Shown here piece by piece: positions 15,339 through 26,200 of a stretch of 64,000 nt of DNA. How positions within the stretch are numbered: position 1 is the stretch's first letter; every line of letters begins with the position of its first letter. Origin of the DNA: Treponema bryantii NK4A124 (GTDB taxonomy: Bacteria > Spirochaetota > Spirochaetia > Treponematales > Treponemataceae); the NCBI RefSeq assembly GCF_000421345.1, contig NZ_ATWV01000010.1, positions 62,001 through 126,000 of the forward strand, in the 5' to 3' direction. Position numbers and translations under genes: made by a program. The notes beneath the pieces are model-generated. The model was given only the letters and a program-made list of their open reading frames with translations, searched no databases and was not told the origin of the DNA.

Positions 15339-16352
15339 TTACTTCACCTCATTCACAAGCTCTTCCCCACCCGCAAACGCCTTTATATTTTCCAGCGTTG
15401 TATCCGCCAGATTCTTCAATGCATTTGTCGTAAGGAAAGCCTGATGCCCGGTGATGATTACGTTCGGGAATGTCAAAAGTCGCGCCAGTACATCATCTGT
15501 CATAATATCTGTAGACCAGTCGCTGAAGAAGTATTTGCTTTCTTCTTCGTAGACGTCCATGCCGATGCCGCCGATGTGACCATGCTTGAGAGCGTGAACA
15601 AGAGCCTTTGAATCAATCAGGGCGCCGCGACCGGTATTAATAATCACCGCATCCTGCTTCATCATTTTCATTGTGTCGTGGTTTACGATGTGTTTTGTTT
15701 CTTCGGTGAGCGGGCAATGCAGGCTGAGAACATCGCTCTGGCGGAAGATTTCATCCTTGCTCACGTAAGTTGCACCGGTCTCGCCTGCCCATTTTTCATT
15801 TGGGAATGGGTCATAGGCAATAATCTTCATACCGAAGCCTTTCAATATACCAGCCATAATCTGGCCGATTTTTCCGGTGCCCAAAATACCAGCGGTCAAC
15901 CCGTGCAAATCTCGCCCGGTAAGGCCATCAATATTAAAGTTAGCAGTTTTTGTACGCAGGTATGCCTGTGGAATATGGCGGGTAAGGGAAAGCAGTAAAG
16001 CCGCCCCGTGCTCAGCAACCGCATAAGGCGAATAAGCCGGAACTCGCACAACTTTAATTCCTGCCGCCGCAGCTGCTTTCAAATCAACATTATTAAAACC
16101 GGCACATCGCAGGGCAATCAGCTTTATGCCGCATTTTTTCAGCACATCAATAACTTCCGCATTCACCACATCATTTACAAAAACGCAGACCACATCAAAG
16201 CCCTGTGCCGTCATTGCCGTGTTTTCATTCAGCTTAAAATCACGAAAATCAATTTCATAATTATATGGATGTGAACCGTCAGCTCCGCCTTGATTCGCTT
16301 TTGTAAACGAAGCCTTGTCGTAAGAACGGGTATCAAAAAATGCAATCTTCAT
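15339..16352 (-). CDS. ldhA: D-lactate dehydrogenase (D-2-hydroxyacid dehydrogenase)
   Basis: A 337-residue NAD-dependent enzyme that reduces pyruvate to D-lactate at the end of fermentation. The Rossmann motif is GILGTGKIGQIMAGIL. Catalytic and substrate residues lie in ALRCAGFNNVD (Arg), MDVYEEE (Glu) and GHQAFLT (His), the D-LDH form of this superfamily. A GAGGAG site precedes the ATG. It is a monocistronic gene. Hydroxyisocaproate dehydrogenase is a possible alternative. Confidence 0.9.
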   Translation of the reverse strand: MKIAFFDTRSYDKASFTKANQGGADGSHPYNYEIDFRDFKLNENTAMTAQGFDVVCVFVNDVVNAEVIDVLKKCGIKLIALRCAGFNNVDLKAAAAAGIKVVRVPAYSPYAVAEHGAALLLSLTRHIPQAYLRTKTANFNIDGLTGRDLHGLTAGILGTGKIGQIMAGILKGFGMKIIAYDPFPNEKWAGETGATYVSKDEIFRQSDVLSLHCPLTEETKHIVNHDTMKMMKQDAVIINTGRGALIDSKALVHALKHGHIGGIGMDVYEEESKYFFSDWSTDIMTDDVLARLLTFPNVIITGHQAFLTTNALKNLADTTLENIKAFAGGEELVNEVK

Positions 16353-16415
16353 AATGTTTGTCTCCTCTAACTCTCACAAATAAGTTAACACAGAGGCAAG
16401 CCTATCGTCAACAAT

Positions 16416-17783
16416 TTAAATCTTACGGTATTCGCGCACAAAGTAAATAATTTCTGCCAGAGCAGTAATTGTCCAGGAGAAAATGTAAAGCAAAAAGAGA
16501 GACTGAATTGTTCCGAACCAGGCGAAGATTGTGTAAACCCATAGTATCCGGAAAAGGCAGGAACCAAGCAAAACAATAACCGTAGGCACAGAAGTTTTTC
16601 CGAGACCCCGGCTGGCGGCTATGGTGTTATCCATAAAGGTTGCCACTGGATATGAAAACCACATGATTGACATTCGAAGCATTCCGGCCTGAATTACCGC
16701 AGAATCGCCGGTGAAAAGGGAAAGGCACTGAGGTCCAAAAATAAACATTGTGCTGCTCATGCCCGCTCCCAGCAAAAAGGCGTAGAGGTTTGCAATCAGC
16801 ATGCTGCGAAGAATACGGCTTTTATTGCCAGCCCCGTAGTTCTGACCAATAAAAGTTGCACAGGCTATGTAAAAAGCATTCATGGCACTGTAGATAATGT
16901 TATCAAGATTCGCACCGGCTGCAGTTCCCGCAACCATTGTTGCATCAAAGGAATTTACACCCACCTGAATAAAGGTATTTGCAACTGCAAAGATTGCATT
17001 CTGCATGCCCGAAGGAATTCCCACCTTTAGTATTCGGATTGTTTTTTCGCGGTGCAACTGAAGATGACTAAAGCTAAACTTTATATCTCCAAGGTCGCGG
17101 CCTCGAATCAGGGGAATCATAACAAGGATTGCAGAGACATACTGAGAAATTACACTGGCAAGGGCAACCCCGGCACAGGAAAGCTGGCATACAATCACAA
17201 AGAAAAGATTCAAAATAATATTGATAATACCGGCAAATGTAAGATAATAAAGCGGCCTCTTTGTATCACCGGCTGCACTCAAAACAGCGTTTCCGTAATT
17301 ATAAAGTGCAACTCCCGGCATACCCAGCATATAAATCTTAAAATAGATTACAGCTCCATCCAGCAATTCAGGTTTAGTCCTGATTAGTGACAGCACAGGT
17401 CTTGCAAGCAGATATCCACCTATCATCAAAATAGTACCGACAATCATGGAAACTATAAAAGATGAATGTAATGCCTGGTCCAAATCCTTTTTAGATTTTG
17501 AGCCGATATAAAAAGCAACGATGACATTTACACCACCGCCCAGGCCCATCAAAAGACCTGTAAATAAAAAGAGCAGCTGAGAAGTTGAACCCACCGAGCC
17601 CAAAGCCAGAGAACCAGCAAAACGACCAACTACCGCAATGTCTGCAATATTAAAAAGAACCTGAAGAAGATTTGAAAAAATCAGAGGGATACTGTAAAAA
17701 AGGATTCCCTTAAAAAGAGGGCCTGTAGTTAAGTCCCGTTCGTAAGAAGTCTTTGCTTTTCTTTCACTATTTACCTTAAGCAT
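16416..17783 (-). CDS. MATE family efflux transporter
   Basis: A 455-residue membrane protein with the twelve-helix, two-half MATE pattern: IPLIFSNLLQVLFNIADIAVVGRFAG in the first half, and a repeat-like second half with MSIMWFSYPVATFMDNTIAASRGLGKT. MATE proteins export cationic drugs or metabolites using Na+ or H+. It is distinct from the second MATE gene at 21755. It has no ribosome-binding site, and a good promoter ends seven bases before the ATG. Confidence 0.92.
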   Translation of the reverse strand: MLKVNSERKAKTSYERDLTTGPLFKGILFYSIPLIFSNLLQVLFNIADIAVVGRFAGSLALGSVGSTSQLLFLFTGLLMGLGGGVNVIVAFYIGSKSKKDLDQALHSSFIVSMIVGTILMIGGYLLARPVLSLIRTKPELLDGAVIYFKIYMLGMPGVALYNYGNAVLSAAGDTKRPLYYLTFAGIINIILNLFFVIVCQLSCAGVALASVISQYVSAILVMIPLIRGRDLGDIKFSFSHLQLHREKTIRILKVGIPSGMQNAIFAVANTFIQVGVNSFDATMVAGTAAGANLDNIIYSAMNAFYIACATFIGQNYGAGNKSRILRSMLIANLYAFLLGAGMSSTMFIFGPQCLSLFTGDSAVIQAGMLRMSIMWFSYPVATFMDNTIAASRGLGKTSVPTVIVLLGSCLFRILWVYTIFAWFGTIQSLFLLYIFSWTITALAEIIYFVREYRKI

Positions 17784-17790
17784 GCTAAAG

Positions 17791-17819
17791 ACAATAGTGA
17801 AACGTCATAGAAGTTTCAA
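17791..17819 (-). promoter_or_regulatory. Promoter for the MATE gene at 16416-17783 (leaderless geometry)
   Basis: On the minus strand TTGAAA (17819-17814), a 17-bp spacer and TATTGT (17796-17791), then seven bases to the ATG at 17783. No Shine-Dalgarno sequence fits in that gap. Confidence 0.65.
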
Positions 17820-17868
17820 GTAAATAAAGGCTTTAAAAAAGGTTTAAAAAATGCCGGCAGTCATAAAA

Positions 17869-17896
17869 AAACCGCCTGATTCGCATCAGACGGTTT
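17869..17896 (-). terminator. Rho-independent terminator of the GH64 gene
   Basis: Twelve-base arms AAACCGCCTGAT and ATCAGACGGTTT with one mismatch and loop TCGC. On the minus strand it is followed by a T run, about 20 bp after the stop of the glucanase gene. Confidence 0.82.
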
Positions 17897-17917
17897 ATCA
17901 TTTTTTAACTGATTATT

Positions 17918-19987
17918 TTAGAATCCGAGTCTAACAACCACACCACGTGCATTTGTTGTAAAGGTAGTAGCACTCTGGTCGTTTACATCGTCGTAGCAGA
18001 AACCGTATGCAAGTCCACCGCGTTCGCTGTGATCATGCCAGAACTTTGAGAAGTAGTTGCATGGACCAGCATTATAATATGCAGCAGCATTGTTCCAGTA
18101 AGCATCCGGCTCAAGGTGAGCAACGTGGCGGTTAAGAGCCGCACAAATCCAGGCTTCAAGAGCAAGCTCCATTGGGTTACCAGAAGCAAGAACTCCATAG
18201 CCTTCGAATACTTCGCTTGTTGTTGGCTTACCGCGGATTACGTAAGTCTCTCCTGCAGTTGCAATTTCACCATACTTTTCGATACAGCGGAAATAAAGAT
18301 TATTGCCATCACCTGTTAGTATAAACTTACCCTGTGGATGTGTTACAGTCTGGCTCTTTGAGGCAATTGTGTTCCAGGTTTCTGTCACATAAGCATCAAA
18401 GTAATTTCCATAAGCTCCGCCGGTTCTGTTATCAAAAGCACCCTTACATGGAGCGAAGATTCTGTAATCACTTACGAGAGTTTTAAATTCGTTTGGCATT
18501 TCGGCACGGAAAGCTTCCCAGATTTTTTCGCGTTTTACAGAAATACCAGTCTGCTGAACACGGCCATCATTATCATAAACGTTCATAAGAACAGGGAAAC
18601 CAAGCTGGTCTACCTGAGTTGTGTTTACCCAGAAACCATGTTCTGCAACTGTATACTCAAGCCAGTCAAAATATGTTTCATAGTTTGGATCTGCTGGATT
18701 GCTCAAAGAAGGAAGAACAACACCGTTTCCATTTCCCCACATTACAAGAGGCTTACCGTAAGAGTAGTAAATACGTCCTGAGTGTGAAAGCGGAATCTGG
18801 AAACCAGAGTTCTTTACATCAGCGAGAGTGTACTGCCATGTGTCAGATGATGAAGAGCCGATAGGAATAAGTGCTCCATCCGGGCGGGCATAGCACCATA
18901 CATTATTCTGATTCATACAGATGATGTAAATGTAAATCTGATTATCAGCAAAAGCTCCGCGTGTATGATTCTGGAACTGATAGGTTACCTTCATTCCGTT
19001 ATTGCGTGGAACAAGGGTATCATTTGTATCGATTGGAATTCCTCTGTCATCTGGATTAACAGGGTTACCAGGATTTTCTGGATCTCCCGGATTTGGATTA
19101 CCAGGTTCTACTCCATTTGAACCAGAAAGATTTGTAAGTTCCCAAAGCTGAGCATCTGTGCCGTTCCATGTCCAGGTCTGAACATTAGCTCCATCCTCCT
19201 GTGAGGCTGCACTAACATCAAGAGCAAGTCCAGAATAAGCATTTATGATTTTGTAGTAAGAACCTTCTTTTGTGATAAACCAGTCCTGATTTCTGTTGTT
19301 AAGGTCTGTCCACTGCAAAACATTTGTTCCGTCAGTTGTACCCCAGTTAGCAGCATCAAGAGCAAGCTTTGAATAAAGATTTATGATTTTCCAGCTGCCA
19401 TCAGAATTCTGGCGCAAAATCCACTGCTGATTTGCCTGATTGTCGCCATATCCCCACTGATGAACATTTGAACCAGGGGTTGTCTGCCAGTTGTCATTGT
19501 CCAGAGATTTTCCTGAACATTTTGCAATAATTTTATAAGTAGCACCTGAAACAAGTCCTGAGCTGTTTCCTGAAGGAGCAGGCCTTCCTTTTACATTTAC
19601 TTCAATACCTTCTGCTTCTGAACGTCTTCCGTTCTTTACAGCAGCAACTGCAATCACATGATTTCCAGAATAAGCTTCAACTTCTACCTGTTTCAAAACA
19701 GATGTTTCATCAACCTTTTGTCCATCAAGATAAATGTACCAGGCATCAGGCTTTACAGAAGGACAGCCCCAGGCAAGACGAATAAGATTGTCCTGACTAA
19801 CATCAGCTACGAGTCCAAAGGGAATTGGAATAGAAGAATCAATCGAAAGAGATCCGTCTACTACAACACTTCTTGAAGCTGAAAAGGAACTTGTTTGTGA
19901 AACATCACTAAGTAAGTTTGAGCATCCGCTTAAACTTAAGGCAAGGGCTGTAATTCCTGCACAGATGGCAGTTCTTACTTTTTTCAT
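17918..19987 (-). CDS. GH64 beta-1,3-glucanase lipoprotein with ricin-type (CBM13-like) domain
   Basis: A 689-residue protein. The signal ends in a lipobox, LALSLSGC (Cys22), so it is a lipoprotein. An immunoglobulin/fibronectin-like stretch comes first, then a ricin-type beta-trefoil (residues about 143-287) with repeated QQW/QDW/QLW motifs, then a Pro/Gly/Asn linker (NPGDPENPGNPVNPDD), and from about residue 330 a GH64-like catalytic region (TYQFQNHTRGAFADNQIYIYI, DWLEYTVAEHGFWVNTTQVDQLGFPV, TGDGNNLYFRC). GH64 enzymes cut beta-1,3-glucans (laminarin, callose, yeast wall) into oligosaccharides. A GGAGG site precedes the start. Confidence 0.85.
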   Translation of the reverse strand: MKKVRTAICAGITALALSLSGCSNLLSDVSQTSSFSASRSVVVDGSLSIDSSIPIPFGLVADVSQDNLIRLAWGCPSVKPDAWYIYLDGQKVDETSVLKQVEVEAYSGNHVIAVAAVKNGRRSEAEGIEVNVKGRPAPSGNSSGLVSGATYKIIAKCSGKSLDNDNWQTTPGSNVHQWGYGDNQANQQWILRQNSDGSWKIINLYSKLALDAANWGTTDGTNVLQWTDLNNRNQDWFITKEGSYYKIINAYSGLALDVSAASQEDGANVQTWTWNGTDAQLWELTNLSGSNGVEPGNPNPGDPENPGNPVNPDDRGIPIDTNDTLVPRNNGMKVTYQFQNHTRGAFADNQIYIYIICMNQNNVWCYARPDGALIPIGSSSSDTWQYTLADVKNSGFQIPLSHSGRIYYSYGKPLVMWGNGNGVVLPSLSNPADPNYETYFDWLEYTVAEHGFWVNTTQVDQLGFPVLMNVYDNDGRVQQTGISVKREKIWEAFRAEMPNEFKTLVSDYRIFAPCKGAFDNRTGGAYGNYFDAYVTETWNTIASKSQTVTHPQGKFILTGDGNNLYFRCIEKYGEIATAGETYVIRGKPTTSEVFEGYGVLASGNPMELALEAWICAALNRHVAHLEPDAYWNNAAAYYNAGPCNYFSKFWHDHSERGGLAYGFCYDDVNDQSATTFTTNARGVVVRLGF

Positions 19988-20142
19988 GAAAAAACCTCCG
20001 GTTTTTCTAAGGGTAGTTTTTCATTTAATCTATGTCCCCTCCGAAAAACATAAAGGATTAAACTATTATAATGCTCTCACCCTTTTTCCTTGCCGTAAAG
20101 TCTTAGTTTTTTCGGTATGTTATGATTTATTTCGGTTAGAGA

Positions 20143-21651
20143 TTAGTTTCGGACTTTCTGTAAATCTGAAAGGTCCTTTGTTAAGGTTCTGTCCTCCGGA
20201 AATTTTTCGAGTCCTGCTTCAAGAATAGCCTGAGCCTCATCAAAGTTTCCGCCATTAGCCTGACGGGCAAAATTGTTATGAATAATCGCAATTGAATTAT
20301 TATAGAAATTATTCTGCATTGCTTTTACTTTTGTGCTCTTTGGAAGCTGATTCAGAGCAAGCGCCGCAGCCCTGTAGCCTTCTTCGTATTCACGCGAATT
20401 CATAAGACTGTTCAACTTATCGAGCCAGAAGCTTTCAAGATGCAGCTGGGCACGTTTCTGGCGAACAGGATTAGAAAAGTCTTTTGTCGTAAGCAATCTG
20501 TTAGTCTCAACTATCTTTTCTTCCGTTGAAAGGGCATCTGTAGCAGACAAGATTATTATATCAGTTATGATTTCCTCTGATTTTGTAATCTGAGCAGGCG
20601 ATATTCTTTCCTTATATTTTTCGTAAGCTGATTTTGCCAGCGGATAATCCTGCTCTTTGTTACAAAGAACTAAGAGATTTATAAATGAGCTGTCCAGATT
20701 TTTCTGCAGAAATGCAGTGTTTCCCCAGCGGTCTATAAAAGTGGAAAACCAGTCTAGTGTGGACGAGTAAGCCGCGGCGGAGCTTGGAATCAGATTCACG
20801 TAGTTTGCTGCAAGAATATCAAATTCATTTCTTACAGAAGCTACAGACTTTGAATTTTCCTTACAAGCTGCTTCCCAGCGGGCAGCCCCAAGCGGTACAG
20901 CTTTTTTATAATTTTCTGACTTTATATACTCTGAACAGAGATTTCCCGCTATCAGTCCTGTAAAAACGCCATCACTTACTTCTGTTCTATTGGAGTAATA
21001 TTTTTTCGGTACAACATAATATTTTCTTATCTGGCTTTCATGTTCAATTTCTTCTTTACTTCCCGGATTAAAGCCATAAGGATTTGTTGTTTCAACATCA
21101 ATCTTCTTTAGCTGGCCAGGCTTGCCATCAGTCACAGGAACATAAATTGAACAGAATGCATGTTGTGTAGTCCTCTGGCCACGTACATCAAGTTCTGCTG
21201 CCTTTGCTGCAGCCATGTACAAAACCGCTGAAGAGACACAATTGTAAAAACCTTTATCCATAGCAAGATCAATTTTTGTTTGATTAAGACTGTAAGCTGC
21301 AAGATAATCGCGATAAAGAAGCTTAAGAATTGCCCTTCCCCTTTCTTCTTCTGAGAGACTCATAATTTCATGGGAAGTCACTTCTTTTTTAATATCTTCA
21401 AATTGATTCCAGCATCGCTTCCATACTTCGCTTCCCCGCTCACACTCAGAAAACAAAAGCCCCATTTCAAAAACTTCATCGGCCGTATAATTTGTATTAC
21501 CTGCTTCACTCTTTGAACCTAAGACAGAAAAAACAGAAAAAAGCGGCTCCATAGAAGGATGCTCTTCCTCTGCAAAAAGACCCTCAAAACAAATCAGGAA
21601 AATAAATAGAATTAGGATTCTTTGTAAAAGCCCTTTCTTAAAACTCAACAT
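20143..21651 (-). CDS. Exported transglutaminase-like/TPR-like protein of unknown function
   Basis: A 502-residue protein with a signal peptide (ILILFIFLICFEGLFA). Around residues 130-180, GFYNCVSSAVLYMAAAKAAEL followed by GQRTTQHAFCSIYVP and then KKIDVETTNPYG place a Cys, His and Asp in the order of a transglutaminase-like fold. The rest is helical, resembling TPR repeats (ALNQLPKSTKVKAMQNNFYNN, AILEAGLEKFPEDRTL). No ribosome-binding site is evident; TTGACA with a weak -10 lies six bases before the ATG. Whether it acts as protease, crosslinker or only a scaffold is unknown. Confidence 0.6.
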   Translation of the reverse strand: MLSFKKGLLQRILILFIFLICFEGLFAEEEHPSMEPLFSVFSVLGSKSEAGNTNYTADEVFEMGLLFSECERGSEVWKRCWNQFEDIKKEVTSHEIMSLSEEERGRAILKLLYRDYLAAYSLNQTKIDLAMDKGFYNCVSSAVLYMAAAKAAELDVRGQRTTQHAFCSIYVPVTDGKPGQLKKIDVETTNPYGFNPGSKEEIEHESQIRKYYVVPKKYYSNRTEVSDGVFTGLIAGNLCSEYIKSENYKKAVPLGAARWEAACKENSKSVASVRNEFDILAANYVNLIPSSAAAYSSTLDWFSTFIDRWGNTAFLQKNLDSSFINLLVLCNKEQDYPLAKSAYEKYKERISPAQITKSEEIITDIIILSATDALSTEEKIVETNRLLTTKDFSNPVRQKRAQLHLESFWLDKLNSLMNSREYEEGYRAAALALNQLPKSTKVKAMQNNFYNNSIAIIHNNFARQANGGNFDEAQAILEAGLEKFPEDRTLTKDLSDLQKVRN

Positions 21652-21717
21652 ACAGAAACGGTAAAAGATTCTTTTTTAGATGTCAAGCATATCAACTTAT
21701 TCAATTCAACTTATTCA

Positions 21718-21747
21718 TTGAACAAGAGCCCATTTTTTAATTAAAAT
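21718..21747 (+). promoter_or_regulatory. Promoter for the MATE gene at 21755 (leaderless geometry)
   Basis: TTGAAC at 21718-21723, an 18-bp spacer and TAAAAT at 21742-21747, followed by only seven AT bases before the ATG. No ribosome-binding site. Confidence 0.55.
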
Positions 21748-21754
21748 ATTAATT

Positions 21755-23152
21755 ATGGAAAAGAACGCAGACGAACAATACAACAAGATGGTAAACACCC
21801 CGGTTTGGAAGCTGATTACCAAACTTGCAATCCCTACAATAATTTCTATGCTGGTTACCTCGCTTTACAATATGGCCGACACCTTTTTTGTTTCGCAGCT
21901 GGGTACCGAGGCCAGTGCCGCTGTTGGAATTGTTTTCCCGATTATGTCCATTATCCAGGCCTGTGGTTTTACACTTGGTATGGGTTCGGGAAGTCTGGTT
22001 TCTATCCGTCTTGGACAAAAGCGCAACGAAGAAGCTTCTATAATCTCTTCTACCGCTTTTTTTGCGGCGCTTGGTGTAGGCCTTCTCATCACAATTTTTG
22101 GTAACTCCTTTGCCCGTGTAGTTCTGGGTTTTGCCGGAGCTGATGATTCTGTTCTGCCTTTTGCCCGTGACTATGCTTTTTATATTTTCTGGGGTGCTCC
22201 TTTTATGTGTGCCTCTTTTGTTTTGAATAATGATTTACGCGCCGAAGGAAAAGCTTTTTTCAGTATGATTGCTTTAACCACCGGCGGAGTCCTCAACATG
22301 ATTCTGGACCCATTTTTTATTTTTAAGGAAATGCCGCTTTTTGGAGGCTCTCTTGTTCTTAAAGGCTTTGGGCTTGGAATTCGTGGTGCGGCTCTTTGTA
22401 CCCTGCTCACTCAGTTTACCAGCTTCTGGCTGCTCTTTTCTTTTTATCTGAGACGAAAATCTATCTGCCACATCAGCATTAAAAATGTTTCTAAAGATAT
22501 CCGCCTGCTGGGCAAGGTTACCGCAACAGGACTTCCTTCTCTGGCACGCCAGGGACTTGCCAGCATCGCTTCTATTTTGCTTAACCGTAACGCTGCCCTT
22601 TTTGGAGTTTCTGCAATCGCCGCAATGTCTATCGTTGGAAAAATCATAATGTTCATTGCCAGCATGATGATTGGAATCGGCCAGGGCTTTAGTCCGGTCA
22701 GCGGCTACAATTACGGAGCAAAGCGCTACGATCGTGTAAAAAAAGCTTATGTTTTCCTCGTATGCAGTGGAGCCGCAGTTATGTCTGTTTTTGCCGCTGC
22801 TGCCGTTATTTTCGCTCCTCAGATTATTGCCGCCTTCCGCAATGACCCGGATGTAATTGCCGTAGGTAGTGTTGCCCTGCGCTGGCAGGCAGCTTTCTTA
22901 CCGCTTCACGCTTTGATAGTTGGAACTAACATGCTTATGCAGTCTACCCGCCACATAAAAGCTGCAACCTTCCTTTCAATGAACCGCCAGGGCATTTATT
23001 TTATTCCGGCTATTTTGATTTTACCTCAGCTATTCGGGCTTTTTGGTGTAGAAATCAGCCAGGCTGTAGCAGATTTGTTCAGCACATTTACCGCAATTCC
23101 TTACATGATTTGGTTCTTCAGAAAACTGCCCAAGACGGAAATTTCAGAGTAA
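21755..23152 (+). CDS. MATE family efflux transporter
   Basis: A 465-residue membrane protein of the MATE family. Hallmarks are LAIPTIISMLVTSLYNMADTFFVSQLGTEA at the start, the QACGFTLGMGSGSLVSIRLG loop and GIGQGFSPVSGYNYGAKRYDRV at the centre of the second half. Probable Na+- or H+-coupled multidrug export. The sequence is closer to the NorM/DinF-like Firmicute type than to the other MATE in the window. Confidence 0.93.
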   Translation: MEKNADEQYNKMVNTPVWKLITKLAIPTIISMLVTSLYNMADTFFVSQLGTEASAAVGIVFPIMSIIQACGFTLGMGSGSLVSIRLGQKRNEEASIISSTAFFAALGVGLLITIFGNSFARVVLGFAGADDSVLPFARDYAFYIFWGAPFMCASFVLNNDLRAEGKAFFSMIALTTGGVLNMILDPFFIFKEMPLFGGSLVLKGFGLGIRGAALCTLLTQFTSFWLLFSFYLRRKSICHISIKNVSKDIRLLGKVTATGLPSLARQGLASIASILLNRNAALFGVSAIAAMSIVGKIIMFIASMMIGIGQGFSPVSGYNYGAKRYDRVKKAYVFLVCSGAAVMSVFAAAAVIFAPQIIAAFRNDPDVIAVGSVALRWQAAFLPLHALIVGTNMLMQSTRHIKAATFLSMNRQGIYFIPAILILPQLFGLFGVEISQAVADLFSTFTAIPYMIWFFRKLPKTEISE

Positions 23153-23236
23153 ATCTATAAAATCAGAAAATCTTAACCCCTTCTAAGTTTATTAGAAAAC
23201 TCTAAAATCTTTTTTTTATTTTCCGATAATGGAAGT

Positions 23237-26200
23237 ATGAGAGCATCTAATAAGTCTAGTATCATAACCGGAGTCGCTTTGCTTGCGCTGGCGGCCCTTT
23301 TTACAATCAGTTTGATTCTTTTACCCCTGGATTATGGCGTTTCTGGTCCGGGACATAATAATATTTTGTATTTACTCGGAGATATGCTGTACTCTGTTTA
23401 CGGCTTTTGCAGCATTTTGATTCCAGCCTTCCTGCTGGTTTCGGGACTTTCCTGCTTTGCTTCTAAGTGGACTGCCCGCAAAACTCTCCGCCTGCTTACT
23501 GCGCTTATTCCGTTTTTCACCTGTGTTGTAACAGAAAGCATAGTTCGTTCTATAGTAAAGGTTGATCATTCTCCTTTTGCAATCGCTAAAATTCTTATTG
23601 CCCTTGTTACCGGCGCTATGCTTGTAGTTATTGAATATCTGGGAACAGGTATTATTGCAGACAGACTTAACCATGGTGGCTTTAAAAATCTTAGAAGACC
23701 TTTGAAAAAAGCAGCTAAAGCCCCGACAACCTCTTCCACCCTTACAGAAACAGAATCTGCTGATGGCTTTACAGAGGTTGGAGTGCTTTCTGACGACGCT
23801 GTAGAAGCTGATGATTCTTCTGCAAATGAAGATGAAAACGATCTCCTTGAATTTAAGAAGCTTTCTAAATTCAAAGAGCCTGAAGAAGAAAAAGAATCTA
23901 TTTTCTCTAAGCTTAAAAAGAAATTCAAAAAGGCTGATGCTGAAGAAGAAGATGATGATGTCGAAGGCCCTAAGAAGAGCACAATTTTTGATGCCATCCT
24001 CGATGATGTTCAGCCTTACGAAGAATCAGTTCCGGAAGAAAGTGAAGAGACTGCCGTAACTGAGCAGGCTCCCGCAGCCCTTGCCACTGCTGCAGCAACT
24101 GCTACTACAGTCGCTGCAACCGCAGCAGCAGCCGCTACAAAGCCTGCATTTACAATTCCTCCTGCAACAGCAGAGGAAGCAGCCGCTCAGAGCTCTATGC
24201 TCACACAGGAAGAATTTGCAGCGCTTACAACTCCAGAAGCACCTGCAGATGAACTCGAATGGCCGGATCTTCCTCCTCAGCCAAAAAATCTTCCTCCAGA
24301 GTATGATGCAGATTTTGATGAAAATGATCCTGCTCTTGAGTTCCCTCCAAAAGATACACCAAATGCGGGGGTTGAGTGCTCGCGAAGCGAGTGTATCGAA
24401 ACCACCAAAGAAGCCCCAAAAGCAGTTAATCCAAACGACCCATATGCAACAACACGCTACATCGACTCGGTTGTAGAAAATCCTCTTTATCCTCATAAAA
24501 TTGTAATCAGCGATGATTCGGATACTCCTGAGTCTGAGGAAAAAAAAACTCCAGCTCAGCCGGTAACTGAAAAACCTAAGTATCCAACCCGCATTCAGCT
24601 TAAAGATGAAGCTGTATACGAAAGCAAAAAGGAGCCGGAAGTTTCTGAAGCTGATGATGGATATGTAGAAGATGAAACTCTTCCTTTCCCGGATTTTGAT
24701 ATTGAAGAACCGGCCATCAATACAAAGCCTGCAATTTTAGCAAAACAGGAAAATCATAATCCACATGCATCTGCTAGTGAAAATGTTACTAACGAACGTT
24801 CGGTAGGTGAATATTTTGAAGATGATATAGACGAACCTAAGATTGCAACAAAAGAAAATCTCTATAACTATTTTGAGAACGTAGATAAAAAGAAAACTTC
24901 TCCAAAAATCGAAGATCCATATCAGGCTGAAAAAGGCTCAGATTCAGATACTGATGAAGTTGAAGATGTAGAAGACAATCCTCAGATTTTCGATCAGCTG
25001 GCTCAACAGCAGGAGCAGGCTGATGATGAAGACGCAACAGAAGATGACGAAGTAAATATTTCGACTGCAGCAGCCAGTGTTTTCAAAGACATGGATGCAG
25101 ACATCAGAAAAACAATGCCTGCTAAAGAAAAGGCCCCTGCAGCATTGGTAGCAGCAGCAGCATCAGCCGGTTCACATGGCCCGGCCCACGGCGGAGCAAC
25201 AAACCTCACTAAAGATGAACTTTCAGATTTCTTCAATGCTCAGCAGGAAGAAAACACTCCTAAGACAAAAGAAATTGCCGCAAATCCGCCAAAGACAAAT
25301 CGTGCCACAAAGAAAGGCCCTTATGTAATTCCATCAGATTTACTCACAGCCTACAAAGATGACCAGTACTGGATTATCGACGATGCAACTAAACAGGCTT
25401 CGCTTAACCTCAAGCAGACCCTCGCCGAATTCAACATCGAAGCCGACATCATCGGAATCAAAAAAGGTCCGGTTGTTACAATGTTCGAAATCCTTCCGGC
25501 ACCTGGCGTAAAACTCAGTAAGATTGTTGCTCTTCAAGATAACATTGCCCTCAGCCTTGCAGCTCAGTCTGTCCGCATTGTAGCTCCTATTCCTGGAAAG
25601 CAGGCCGTTGGTATTGAAGTTCCAAACCGCAACCGATCGGTAGTTGGCTTCCGCGAAATCATAGAAATGGATCTTCCAGAGTGGAAGAAGATGGCTGTGC
25701 CTGTTGTACTTGGAAAAGACATTCTCGGAAAGGCCCAGCTCATTGACCTTGTAAAAACGCCTCATATGCTGATTGCCGGTGCAACAGGTTCCGGAAAATC
25801 TGTTTGTGTAAACTCACTGATTCTTTCGATTTTGTATAAACGTTCGTTCGAAGACGTGAAGATGATTCTCGTTGATCCTAAGGTTGTCGAGCTCAAACTT
25901 TACAATAATATTCCACATCTTTTGACTCCTGTAATCACAGAGCCAAAGAAAGCCCTTCAAGCGCTTCAGTGGTGTCTCTGTGAAATGGAACGCCGCTACG
26001 CTTTGCTCGATGGCATGGGTGTACGTGACATTTCAAATTATAATGCAAAAATCAAAGAGCAGAAAATATGTACAGAAAAGCTGCCTTACATCGTTGTTAT
26101 TATTGATGAGTTTGCAGACCTTATGGCAACAAGTGGAAAGGAACTCGAAAATATCGTAGCCCGCCTTACAGCAATGAGCCGTGCCGTAGGTATTCATCTT